Assembly (NCBI GenBank): GCA_964036045.1
Contig: OZ038384.1
Location: 37,440,238-37,504,237, forward strand
Reading direction: 5' to 3'
Length of the DNA: 64,000 nt
From: Eutreptiella sp. 'Long Island Sound 2002'
Taxonomy: Eukaryota > Euglenozoa > Euglenophyceae > Eutreptiales > Eutreptiaceae
A program made the translations under genes and the position numbers. Below, piece by piece: positions 1 to 9,595 of the stretch (position 1 is the first letter of the stretch; each line of letters begins with the position of its first letter). The notes under the pieces are model-generated. The model had not been told where the DNA came from and did not search any database. It was given only the letters and a program-made list of their open reading frames with translations.

Positions 1-267
1 GGACAAGTTTGTCTACCGTCTTTGCGGCATGGGGCCTGCAATCCGAATGTTGTGTATGCAGCGCGACCGAGACGGGCCAAGCAAGTCTCTTGTTCCTAGA
101 TGCGCATGGCCAAGGAGTGGGCGCTCCTATCCACGGGGAGAGCTCATGGGGCTGCTACCCCGACCGGCAGGGAATCGGCGGCGTTTGTGGCTCATGCCAA
201 AGCTACCCCGGGGCTGGAAATGAGACCAACGCCGAGCTGCTGATATCTTGGACTCGGCGGAGTAGCT

Positions 268-478
268 ACAATTGGCGCCGAAGGAAGTTACATACGCTGA
301 GCTGGCGCTGGATTTCGAGTTGAAGGTGCAGCGGGCGCCGCCGGTTAGCCTGGAACATGCGTTGCGCATGGTGGTTGTGCCGCTGCAGCAGAGAGCAAGC
401 GTTCTACAAGGCGATCAGGGCAGTGCAGCCCCACATGGCGGGGCACATCCTGCCGGCCGAGGAGTCCCCCCACTGTAA
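268..478 (+). pseudogene. Protein-like remnant at the window edge
   Basis: Two short overlapping frames look protein-like. One reads PKEVTYAELALDFELKVQ from about 275. A second, in another frame from about 385, reads REQAFYKAIRAVQPHMAGHI. They are adjacent and need a frame change to join, so this is either a decayed ORF or two exon scraps. Both frames end before 480. The style resembles the C-terminal tails of algal retroelement ORFs, but no diagnostic motif is present, so no function is assigned. Confidence 0.2.
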
Positions 479-565
479 ATCCTCCATCCTTCTAGGGGAC
501 GTGCCAGTGTGGGAGTCAAGGGGCTCCTGTTCTTTGGGTCCCGGGGGCAAATGGCATCCCATATT

Positions 566-640
566 TTTCATACCCCCCCCCCCCTCCGGGGGTACCCCCG
601 AAAAAAAAGCTGGCACCCCATATGGAATTTTTTTTCGACT
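566..640 (+). repeat. Dispersed C-run/GTAC hairpin repeat, copy 1
   Basis: A run of 12 C is followed by TCCGGGGGTAC, CCCCCG, a run of A and AGCTG. The C-run and the GGGGGTAC can fold as a hairpin. A near-identical block occurs at 2083-2150, including the following ATT-rich stretch. A shared block of this length in otherwise unrelated DNA indicates a dispersed repeat, possibly the end of a small mobile element. Confidence 0.6.
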
Positions 641-803
641 AGAGGAATTTTTTTACTGTGTGCTAGTTGAACTTGCATGGAACCCTCACTTTGTCACATT
701 GTATGACATTGGCACATGAACTACTGCTGAGATAAAAGTAAGTGGGGTTTTTTTTTTGCATGGCGCCATTGATTTCTCTCCCGTAGCGGGGGACACTTGT
801 TAA

Positions 804-1058
804 ATGCAATCGTCAGCCCGCGGACAAGGGAAATTGAAAGGTGAGACCAGGTTGCAACGTGACATTCTCGCCAATGCAGACAATGTGGCAGAGCAAGCAG
901 TAGCAGCGAAGGCCCTCAAGGCAGGAGACAAAGCAGCCGCATCAGTCATGGCGGTTCAGAAACAACATGATGCAGATTATGACCCTGACGAGGACGAGGA
1001 CAACACCGGTCAGAGTAGTAGTAGCAACAGCAATAGCAGTAGCCAAAGCAGCGACAGA

Positions 1059-1090
<32 letters not shown>

Positions 1091-1271
1091 TAGCAGCGGC
1101 AAACAGAGTAGTAGTAGTAGCAACACGCGGGCCGAGAAGCCGAAGAAGAAGCAGATTCCGAAGAAGAAGAAGCACACGAAAGCGAAATCCCCGGTAAAGC
1201 AGCAGGCTCCGGGCAACACAGGCCAGAAGCGACCCGCAGCTTCCCAAGGTGGGAAGCCAAAGAAGCAATAA
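804..1271 (+). CDS. Ser-rich, Lys-rich low-complexity protein (155 aa)
   Basis: This open frame starts at an ATG directly preceded by an in-frame TAA at 801-803. A possible splice acceptor (TCTCCCGTAG) ends at 786, so the ATG may lie near the start of a final exon. The first 70 residues are mixed and mildly charged. Residues about 70-110 are almost all Ser and Asn, coded by an (AGY)n tract. The last 45 are strongly basic, with KKK and PKKK clusters and a terminal KPKKQ. There is no enzyme-like domain. Such a tail fits a nuclear or nucleic-acid-binding disordered protein. The Ser tract is an expanded trinucleotide repeat, so the frame could be fortuitous. I do not recognise the protein. Confidence 0.4.
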
Positions 1272-2290
1272 GTGGCCGCTGGGGATAACCGGCAACAAGG
1301 TGCGTTGGCCGGCAACGGGGTGACCGTGTAATGCCACTCGAAACGCGAAACGACTCGAAACGGCCTTACGGGAGTGGGCACCCCGTTTGGCGGGCGAAAC
1401 GTTGGCACGCCAATGAAGGTTGGTAGGACATGGGGCTACGGTTGGGGGGGTCACGACGAACGATGTGGATGCGGTGCAGCGATAAACACGCGTTTAACTA
1501 TACGTTTTTTGTAGTCAGATAAAACCATAGGAGAAAAAAATTTTGGCGATGTGCGCGCAAGAACAGCGTAGTGCAACAATGTGCAGCATTCACACACATA
1601 CACAGACATACTAACACACCAACACACAAACCGTACCCTCACTAAGAACCAATCTTTGTTGGCAAGCCATTGTGGCGTAGCGGTCATCAACCAGCATGCG
1701 AGAAGGCAATGGGGACATGACATTGTGGGGTCCACTGTAGGCTTGGGCAACCTCCCGAACGGCTAGAATGGGCACCAATCACCCTTGTCCTTCAATGTTG
1801 CTGTCCTTCAATGCTGCTGGTTCTGTTTCTCGCCCCAGATAGGGTGTATTGCCTTATTTAGGGACTCTTTCGTGCCGATAGGAGGCCAGGGTGGGGCGCT
1901 ACACTGCAGCCGGAACAGACCGGGGGTCTTTGTGCCCTTAAACACAAATACCACCCATATCGGCTGAAACATCCATGGTTATCTCGAAAAATACCCTCCT
2001 TGCACCTTCCAAACCCAAACACGTGGGGTAGACTTAAGGAAATTTCCGGTTTTGGGGTTCGGAAAAAAATTTTCGCGCGAATTTTTTTTTCGTACCCCCC
2101 TCCCCCTCCGGGGGTACCCCCCGAAAAAAAAGCTGTACGCCGGTACCAGGAATTTTTTCCTCCCTCCCCCCCCTCTACAGCAGCACCTCGCTGTGCACGG
2201 CGTTACTCTGTGGCAATGGAGGCTACAATGGCCACTACATGCGGCCCCTCAATCCAACCGTCGGAACGCCCCTCCCAGACTCCGTACTAT
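1272..2290. other. No gene recognised
   Basis: Both strands hold only short, biased frames. The region contains AT-rich spacers, a CACACA-rich stretch near 1585-1625 and the second copy of the C-run hairpin repeat (2083-2150). Confidence 0.5.
2083..2150 (+). repeat. Dispersed C-run/GTAC hairpin repeat, copy 2
   Basis: This matches the block at 566-640: a C-rich run, TCCGGGGGTACC, CCCCG, a run of A, AGCTG, then GGAATTTTTT. Just upstream is a near-palindromic A/T tract around CGCGCG (about 2063-2090). The GTACCCCC and GGGGGTAC arms can pair. Confidence 0.6.
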
Positions 2291-2296
2291 CCACGC

Positions 2297-2613
2297 TTTT
2301 TCTTTTCATGTGGTCCCACATTGTGGGCTATGCAGAGGGGCGGATAGTCGAGCACACCTTGGCCAAGGTGTGTGACGAAGCAACATCGATTTTGGACAAC
2401 ATAACATTGTCATTGATTACCATTGCTTGGGGCATTGCAATGCCCTGTGCAACGGTCAATCACTGGCCGTTGCATGGGGCCAGCAACGACGAGTCAATGA
2501 CATTGTTGTGGGGTCCAAAACGCACATTGTCTCGCCAAACACTTGGAGCAAGGGGTGCTTGACTATTTGCGCCTCTCCGCGGCCCACAATATGAGACCAC
2601 ATGAAAAGAAAAG
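2297..2613. repeat. Imperfect long inverted duplication of a protein-like fragment
   Basis: The left arm (about 2297-2420, plus strand) translates as FLFMWSHIVGYAEGRIVEH and onward. The right arm (about 2490-2613, minus strand) translates as FLFMWSHIVGRGEAQIVKH and onward. The two arms are about 120 bp each, diverged, and separated by a spacer of about 70 bp. Differences between the arms often preserve amino acids, so each may descend from a coding segment. This is a fold-back structure; I see no terminal motif that defines an element. Confidence 0.6.
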
Positions 2614-3935
2614 GGGCGGATAGACCGTCCTCACGCGGTTTGAAGCGGAGATGGTGGTACACAAGCAAAGGGCTGACATGTGCAACAAAACACTCATGAG
2701 CAGCGATCATTGGGTACCATTCTTGATCACGCTATAACGCATCATGAACCATACAGCTGCAGCACTTTGCTGCGGTTTCCCGTCATGGATGCAGATGGTG
2801 ACCTCGGGGAAGGTGACCTTGGGGCAGGTGATGGTGAAGGGGAGGGGGGTGATGGAGAATGCATGACGAAACGGATCTTCTCTAATGATGCAGAATCATG
2901 TGTTATAGTCTTCCCATCCCGCTGATACTCAATTGCCAAAAAATCCGCACCTCTGGAAGAGGGACCAGCGACAACACTGCGACTTTCTGCACCAGCGGAC
3001 CGCGTGTTGTACAACGGCCAACTGGGCTTTATCCAATGCAGGGTGTACTGTCACTATTACTATTACTATGTACCAAGAGGCAAAACACGCTACAAATGCC
3101 CTCTTGGCCAACTGCCTTGACACAACATATGAACATCATGTATCTCAAAACCAAGGCATCAGGAAGCACACGTGGCACACAGTGGAACGAGTTGAAAAAT
3201 GCACCGCCAAAATCAACGGTGCAAAAATTGACGGAACCAATGCCTAGTGTTGCTTGTGTTGCTTGGACAAGGGGGGGCAAGGTAGGTGTGGTCAGCAAGG
3301 CAAAATTGATGTGACCAGCGTCTGACAGGGGTAAGGATTTATGCCACCAGCATGTGACCGGCGCAAGTGTGTCACCAGCACAGACCCCTTCCCTGAGCAG
3401 CCGCTTGTATTAATTGAGTGAATTTGTGTCTAGCCCGCTGAAGCCTTGACCCGCAAAGCCTTTCGCCTCCCCACACGGCCATAACACCTAAGCCTTCCCG
3501 TGTCTCCCTCAGCACCTTTCACCTCCCCACTCGCTGCCATTGCCCAGGCACCTCCGCGACACACTGTGTCCCACCCCTGCACTCCAACAGCCCCGCGAGC
3601 CCTGTCCATCCAGGCAACCCCACAGCGTCTGCCACCCGTCCATCCATGAGCTCCCATAACACTTTCCGTCTTTCCACAAGCGCCCGTGGAGCCCCTCACC
3701 AGCCCCATGAACTGCCATAACACTCCGCACCTCCCCAGGGGCGTCCCCATGCCTACAGCACTCCACATTGTGCTCCTGGGAGGGGGGGGTTGGTATGTGC
3801 AAAATTTGGAATGGCGAAATGTGGTGCATGGAAAATTTGGCACCAATTCGTACATACCACTGAAATTTGTGGTACAGAATTCCCAGAATGTGGCACAACA
3901 AGCATACATTGTGTAATGGTGGTTTTATTTCCTAT
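2614..3935. other. No gene recognised
   Basis: No frame has recognisable motifs or convincing splice context. A CT-rich stretch at 3430-3740 gives long antisense frames only because it lacks stop codons. Confidence 0.45.
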
Positions 3936-3939
3936 GGGC

Positions 3940-4290
3940 CTTTGGTTGGGGCCTGTTATTTCCTGGAGGCTTGTTGTTGTTTGTTGGAGGCTTCTGGAGG
4001 GTTGCAGTCAATTTCCAGGAGGCTTCTGGGGGCTTGCTGTTATTTCCTTGGGGCTTGCTGTTATTTCCTGGGGGCTTGCTGTTATTTCCCAGAGGCTTCC
4101 GGATGGTTGCAGTCATTCCAAGAGGCTTCTAGATGCTTGTTGTTATGTCTTGGAGGCTTGTTGTTATTTCCTGGAGGCTTGTTGTTATTTCCTGGAGGCT
4201 TCTGGAGGGTTGCAGTCATTTCCAGGAGGCTTCTGGATGCTTGTTTCTATTTTTTGGTGGTGTCTAGATGCTTGCTGTCATTCTTGGGGT
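3940..4290 (+). repeat. Minisatellite of about 21 bp with TTATTTCCTGGAGGCTTG units
   Basis: Repeated units of the form GGGCTTGCTGTTATTTCC(T/C)(G/A)G recur every 21 bp around 4030-4095. Related, more diverged units (TTGTTGTTATTTCCTGGAGG, TTCTGGAGGGTTGCAGTC) fill the rest. Overlapping ORFs here are translations of the repeat. Confidence 0.75.
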
Positions 4291-6068
4291 GCACTATGCA
4301 CGGCTCCTGGGTGGGGCGCCTTGTCCCCCTCCCCCCACCTTGCCCGCTTCGGCTCAGCGGGCGACACCGCTCCCGGCTGCCCTTGCGGGACAGGCTGCTT
4401 GTCACCTCAGGTGGCCTCCCGTGGGGCCACTCTGGTTGCCTTGCGCGGGGGCTCGTCACCGGCCTCCGCATCACTCACCTCTTTGTCCTCGGACCGTTGG
4501 AGAGCGTTGACGCCCCATGGAGGACAAGCAAGCCCTGGCACAGGCCACAGCCGAGCCGAGCCAGCGAAGAGGAAACCTGAGCCCTTGCTGAGGATCCTTA
4601 GCTCATGGCGTGTACACTAGGCGGGGGGCATAGGGAGGTGGCTAGGACAAGTCCTGCCTCTAAGCTAACCCCTGTATGCGCAATATGCGCAATGTGCAGG
4701 ACCTTAAAAGGCTGACCTGTTTCTGCAATGGAATTTGGTGATTCCTTTCTTTGGTCTTTGAAGCTCAAGTTTTCCGTGTGATTTGAGGCTGGGGATGGTA
4801 ATTTAGGGATATTGGTTGCTGACCTGCCATTCATTCTCACCCCTTCTTGTCCTTTGGAGTTGGAGATTGGGGAATCACCTGACGACTAGCACATTCATGA
4901 TGCAATGGTCACCGTGTTGGGGCTTTACAGCGCTACCCATGTGACTTCCCCGCATTCTGGGACCACTGCAGCCTCCCCCTAACACAGGGACGCACCCTGA
5001 GCCCGTACAGTGGGCCTGCTTCGATGGGAGCAACTCAACCCGAGGACGCCAGAGTGGCCATACGGGCTAATCTGGGAGACCTGGTAAAAATGGCAATCCC
5101 CCCCCCCCACACACACACACATTATTGTGTCCAAAATAAGAGCATGCAGCCCATCCTGGCCTCCCTGAGAAAACATCAAAAAGCAGGGACAAAAGCAATT
5201 TATGTCCGACCTTGTGTGCCCACGTCCAGTCTCCTCAATCCACTGACGCTGCCAGCATAGTCTGAGGCATTGGTGGCTGCATCATAGCAATCATCCAACA
5301 GCCCTATCGTCATCTCTGGCAGCCTCAACATCCGCCAACCCAAAACAGGGATCATGAACATTTGGCTGGTCCAGATTTTTTGAAAACACAGTAGAACGCA
5401 ACCTGCACAGGGGGTCTTCCAAATGAGAACGAGCACCAAATAAGAAACAATAAAATTACAAAGACACACATTTTCTTGAAGGGGGAGGTTTACTGCACCC
5501 CTGCAGCACAAACAGGCAAATCAGGTGCAACCCCTGATCACACCGGTCGGTTTTCTATCATATCCCGCAGCCCGGATGTGCACCAATGTGCGAATCCAGA
5601 TACCTCCTTGTAGGAGCTGTTTTTTTTTTCCTGCGTTTGCTGTGTTGCTTTGTGCAAAGGAAAGTATGTGCAAAGGGAATTTCCTCCAACTGCCAACTGG
5701 GTATCCTCCTAACCTGTTGGTCAATTGTGATCAGCTTGCTCCTGAGTGACTCATCGTGTCTTTTTTTGAGGAGCAGCGGTTAAGCTGGCAGTCACCTGCT
5801 AACGGACGGTATATACCGGCCAACCAACTGATAGCAGTCACCGGCCAACTGTCCAACCGCAGGCTGTTTCGAAAAGGGACTGTGGTGACCCAGTTTTTTT
5901 TTTTTAGTTAGGGAGCACCCTGATGGGTATGCATAATTGAAGCGCAAACACTGCTTGATTAGCACAGTTCTGCACCGTGCCCGCATTCTGTTGCATCCCT
6001 GGTGGTTGAAAGCATCCGTTGTATCCAAGACTTTGTGATTTCAAGGATTTCCAACGCTGTCCACAACA
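4291..6068. other. No gene recognised upstream of the CemA-like gene
   Basis: This stretch holds C-run and (CA)n microsatellites near 5098-5122 and no convincing coding sequence. It presumably contains the promoter and 5' leader of the gene starting at 6069. I see no clear TATA element at a fixed distance. Confidence 0.4.
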
Positions 6069-7049
6069 ATGCAACACATCCGCACTGCATCGGTGTTCGA
6101 CACGTACGGGACCCCGGAGCCATGCGTCGGGGGGCAGGAACCCCGCTTTTTTCGACGGTCCACAATTGCTCTCATTTCTTTGGGCGCAACCGTTGCGCTC
6201 TGTGGCTTCGGGATCAGCTCCAAGGCTTCCGCTGCTGCCACACAACATGTGGTGTGGACAACAAGTGTCCAAGCCACAAATGCAATGACCCGCATTTCAG
6301 TGCCAACAGGGCAACGCTTTGACCTGAAAAGTATTCCGTCCTCAGGGTATGCCCCTCAGCCATCTGCCCCCAAGCCAGAGAGGGTCCCAGAGTCAATCTC
6401 AATGGCAGGATCCACACGCCCTCCAACAATCGCCCCCTTGGAGCACCCATCGCCGGTGGCCTCCCCTGCAATGTGGGTGTGGATCGGGCGTGTTTTGTCC
6501 TCGCTGATATTCCTTCTGGGCTTCCGCATGTGCGATAAGATAGAAGGCAAGTCGGCGATTGCCATGGTGGCCACAACAGGGGAAACAACGGAAGGCGCTG
6601 ATGGGACCAAGAAATCAAAGCGAGCCATAATCCGCAGCTTCTTCGCAAGGCCCAAAAAGGAGACTCTCCAACCCGCTGACCCGGAGGATGCTCAGAAGGC
6701 TGTCGCATTGGCGGAAGCTGAGGAGGACAACCAGATGGAGACCAGCAGCAAGTCTGCAGCGGCAGATGAGCCATTCCGGCTCAAAATGTGGCAGGCCGCC
6801 GCTGGCGGGCTGTTAGCAGTCGTCCTTGTGAACTCGACCCTGAACTCTGTGGTCTACTCATACCTGGACACATACTCTGATGCTCTTGGGCTAGTTGAGC
6901 GCGGTGGTACGGAGGTCGCCGAGAAATTGATGCAGGCCAAGGAACAGCTGCACTACGACATGGTGATGGGCCACATTCCGACAATGACTCAGACGGAGCT
7001 TTCAGAGAAGTTGCAGGAGATTGGCCATGAACTGGAGGAAGAGCACAAG
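6069..7049 (+). CDS. CemA/PcxA-like (DLDG1-type) plastid envelope protein, exon 1
   Basis: This encodes residues 1-327 of a protein of about 458 aa completed by exon 2 at 26000. The N-terminus is leader-like, with a hydrophobic stretch (about residues 31-50) ending in an Ala-rich segment, as expected for plastid import. A membrane segment lies near residues 137-155 and another near 242-262. Residues about 290-327 (KEQLHYDMVMGHIPTM, then a LSEKLQEIGHELEEE helix) match the cytoplasmic helix before the CemA domain in cyanobacterial PcxA and plant DLDG1. That family influences H+ movement across the inner envelope and photosynthetic acclimation. The donor is CACAAG|GTCAGC in phase 0. The frame is open upstream of the ATG, so an earlier exon cannot be excluded. 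Confidence 0.8.
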
Positions 7050-7359
7050 GTCAGCATGCCTTCCCACTTCACAGCCACTCTCACAACCTGGTATCCACCG
7101 CCAGTCGCCATTTCAAAGTGGGGTGGGGGGGGGCGCCATCAACAGAATTTCCCCTTTTCACTTTTGGCGCCAATGGTCATTTCTGGCCCAAACCCGTCAC
7201 CTTGCGGGTGGCAACTGAAAACCTGGTTTGGGGACCTTTTTTCAGGGCTTTGACTTATTTCCGGCATCCAAAATGGGTGAGCACCATGCAAGTAAATTAA
7301 GCTGTATGAGTATTCTTTTTCCATTGTTGATAATCGTCAGTACATGAGGAACATCTGTT

Positions 7360-7440
7360 TCAAAAAATTTGATTTTGACCACCCAAGGCCGAGACAGAGG
7401 TCCAGGTTCGAATCCCAGTGTGCACCTTTCCCCAGCCCCC
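7360..7440 (+). repeat. SINE-like repeat with pol III B box, copy 1
   Basis: GGTTCGAATCC near 7403 is a perfect RNA polymerase III B-box. It is preceded by TTTGATTTTGACCACCCAA. A related segment recurs at 7875-7960 and a weaker one at 38290-38380. No intact A box or tRNA cloverleaf is seen. Confidence 0.4.
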
Positions 7441-7520
7441 CATTGCCATTAGCCAAAAAAGCGAACAGCGTGCACCGAGGGAAAAAAACAAGTTTTGCAT
7501 TTTTTTACTAACCCCCCCCC

Positions 7521-7550
7521 CAAATTTAGTACCCCGGGGTACTAAATTTG
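7521..7550. repeat. Perfect 30-bp palindrome in a repeat cluster
   Basis: CAAATTTAGTACCCC is followed at once by its exact reverse complement. Flanking copies of TCAATAAGGCC-GGGGGGTACTAA occur at about 7560-7585 and 7790-7815, and a third GGGGGGACTAAATTTTGG follows at about 7825-7845. The block therefore looks like a small fold-back or MITE-like repeat. Confidence 0.75.
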
Positions 7551-7874
7551 GCAGGATGCTCAATAAGGCCAGGGGGGTACTAATTTTGGGCGCTGCCTGC
7601 CACGTTTTTGCGTTTTCGCAGCTTCTGCAGCTGTGGCCCATGCCTCTGCTGTTGCTTCCAACACAAAAAAGCAAATGAAACTTACTTCATTCTTCAAGTG
7701 ACACTTGCAGCTCTAAAAAGTGTACCCTCGATTTGTTCATGTACCGTTTGCTTGGGAGGCTCAGGGGGGTACTAAGTGTGGCAGATTGCTCAATAAGGCC
7801 GGGGGGTACTAAATTTGGGGGGGGGACTAAATTTTGGGGGGGTACCTCTTTTTGGGCGGCGCAGGTGTAGAAAA

Positions 7875-7960
7875 ACAGAAGCACGTTGGAAAGTTTGATT
7901 TTGAACAACCAACATTGAATTGGGGTGCTGGGTTCACATCCAATGCCCCATGGTGTAACA
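7875..7960 (+). repeat. SINE-like repeat with B-box-like motif, copy 2
   Basis: TTTGATTTTGAACAACCAA is followed by GGGTTCACATCC, in the same order and spacing as the copy at 7360-7440. The similarity outside the B-box argues for a dispersed repeat rather than chance. Confidence 0.35.
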
Positions 7961-8329
7961 CCAAAGTGCATAACCACTTAGGCCCCACTGCAGGGCCCTT
8001 TAGAATGCTTTTCCTGCAGCACCTATGGCTCATAGTTTGGATTATCTGAAGGTATGGAACTTTAATTTTTCTCCTTGTTTGTCACGTTGATTGGTGTATT
8101 AGGCTTTTTAGACTTTTTGCTTCTTTACAAAGGGTGTACATGTACAAGCACCAACAACCATTTGAGCACGCCGCAGCATGCCGCAGCACCATATTTTTCG
8201 TACCACTAGTGGTTTTTTTTTCACTGTGCATTTTTGCTAATGTCGTTATGTTGATATTTTGGTGTTGTTTCTTGACAGGTGGTGTACTCCTCCACCCTTT
8301 ACAGGGCATTTCTTGTCCTTCATCTTCCA

Positions 8330-8572
8330 ATGTCAACTGCAGAACCCACTGAAGAGGAGACAGCACAAACCAGGAATAAGAAGGCGTTCCTGCAGACTGT
8401 CTACAATGGGCAAATGGAGAATGCACTGGGCAGTGCCTACTTCTGTGGACAGCCAGGTGAATACCAAAACGGGACATTGTATTGTTCTCTCTGTGCAGTT
8501 TGGCGATCAACGAAGGGTGCCATCCTGAAGGACCATGTTTTGCGCCAAAGCAAGGAGAAAGAGAACCCATAG
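8330..8572 (+). CDS. Small ORF with a BED/C2H2-like zinc motif
   Basis: The 80-codon frame from the ATG at 8330 encodes an acidic N-terminus, then FCGQPGEYQNGTLYCSLC and KGAILKDHVLRQSKEKE. The C-x2-C followed by H and K-rich residues is reminiscent of one half of a BED or U1-type finger, which is common in transposases. A second His is not obvious. It lies inside the CemA-like intron, so it is probably a transposon exon or remnant. I cannot assign a family. Confidence 0.35.
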   Translation: MSTAEPTEEETAQTRNKKAFLQTVYNGQMENALGSAYFCGQPGEYQNGTLYCSLCAVWRSTKGAILKDHVLRQSKEKENP

Positions 8573-8734
8573 GCAGAGCTATGCATTGCTTTCATTGTGT
8601 TGAGTCCATGGGGGCCGATCCTGGTCAGGACCCGACCCCAAAGGGGGGGGACCCCCCCCCCCTCTACAGACCCCAAAATTGTTACACGGAACAATGTGCT
8701 TTGCCGGCGCTGGAGATTTTGTTTTAGGGGGAGC

Positions 8735-9233
8735 GTTAGCGCGCCGGGCATATTTATACCCGTGCCCCACCGGGGGCCTTTTAGGGGGTGCACTAAGGGG
8801 GCGCACTTAGCGCAGTGTAGCTATTTGGGCGTTTGGCTGTACTAGAGGCCCATACTTTGAGATACTAGGGGCATCATTCTGACCCCTAGCATAGGTTTTG
8901 ACTTCTGATTTTGGCCCCTTTGTTGGGGACCCCCGAGAATGCAGGGGTGGCATAGCATTTCCGCCCTCTTTTGGGCCCCAACCTTCCGGTGCTATTTAGG
9001 AAACCGGGACAATCTCCGAAACCACGCCTTGTTGCATGGCCCCTTGAGTTGGGGTTAGGGACTCGCAATCCACGCTTTGTTGCGTGGCCCCTTGAGTTGG
9101 GGTTAGGGACTCGCAATCCATGCTTTGTTGCACGGCCCCTTGAGTTGGGATTAGGGACTCGCAATCCATGCTTTGTTGCGTGGCCCCTTGAGTTGGATGT
9201 ATGTGGGTCAGATGAGGTGAACGTGGTTACCAC
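8735..9233 (-). repeat. Truncated 171-bp unit plus 48-bp tandem repeat
   Basis: Positions 8735-8990 repeat the leader and first part of the array at 9560-9790 (GCGCAGTG, TATTTGGGCGT, CCATACTTTG, GATACTAGGGGC). They are followed by about four copies of a 48-bp unit (starts 9031, 9079, 9127, 9175) containing GTTGCGTGGCCCCTTGAG. The 48-bp unit is 16 codons, and the minus strand stays open as repeats of RGHATKHGLRVPNPN. Confidence 0.75.
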
Positions 9234-9595
9234 GGCCCGGGGCGAACCTCTGGTGGGTACCCCTACAGGGGGTTGATAACCAAGCTACGGCACCCACCAG
9301 CCCAAATCCCAGCCAGCGATATTCACGGGTTGTGCCCCCCTTTAGCCCCTGGTTCTCCTGCCCAAGATACAATAATGCATATAAGCACTTGATAACATTC
9401 CAACGCCACCTAAAGACGGTAGCCGCGCCTATTGTAGTCCCCCACTGGATCCCATATATAGAGGATTGTGTCCCATCCCCATAGGCCGTGATCTGAGCGG
9501 GTAAGCGGTCACGGTACATGCCCGAGATGGGCTCCAAGTACTGATGACCTATACGACATGGGGGGAGCCTTAAGCGCAGTGCGCGCGCAGTGCAA

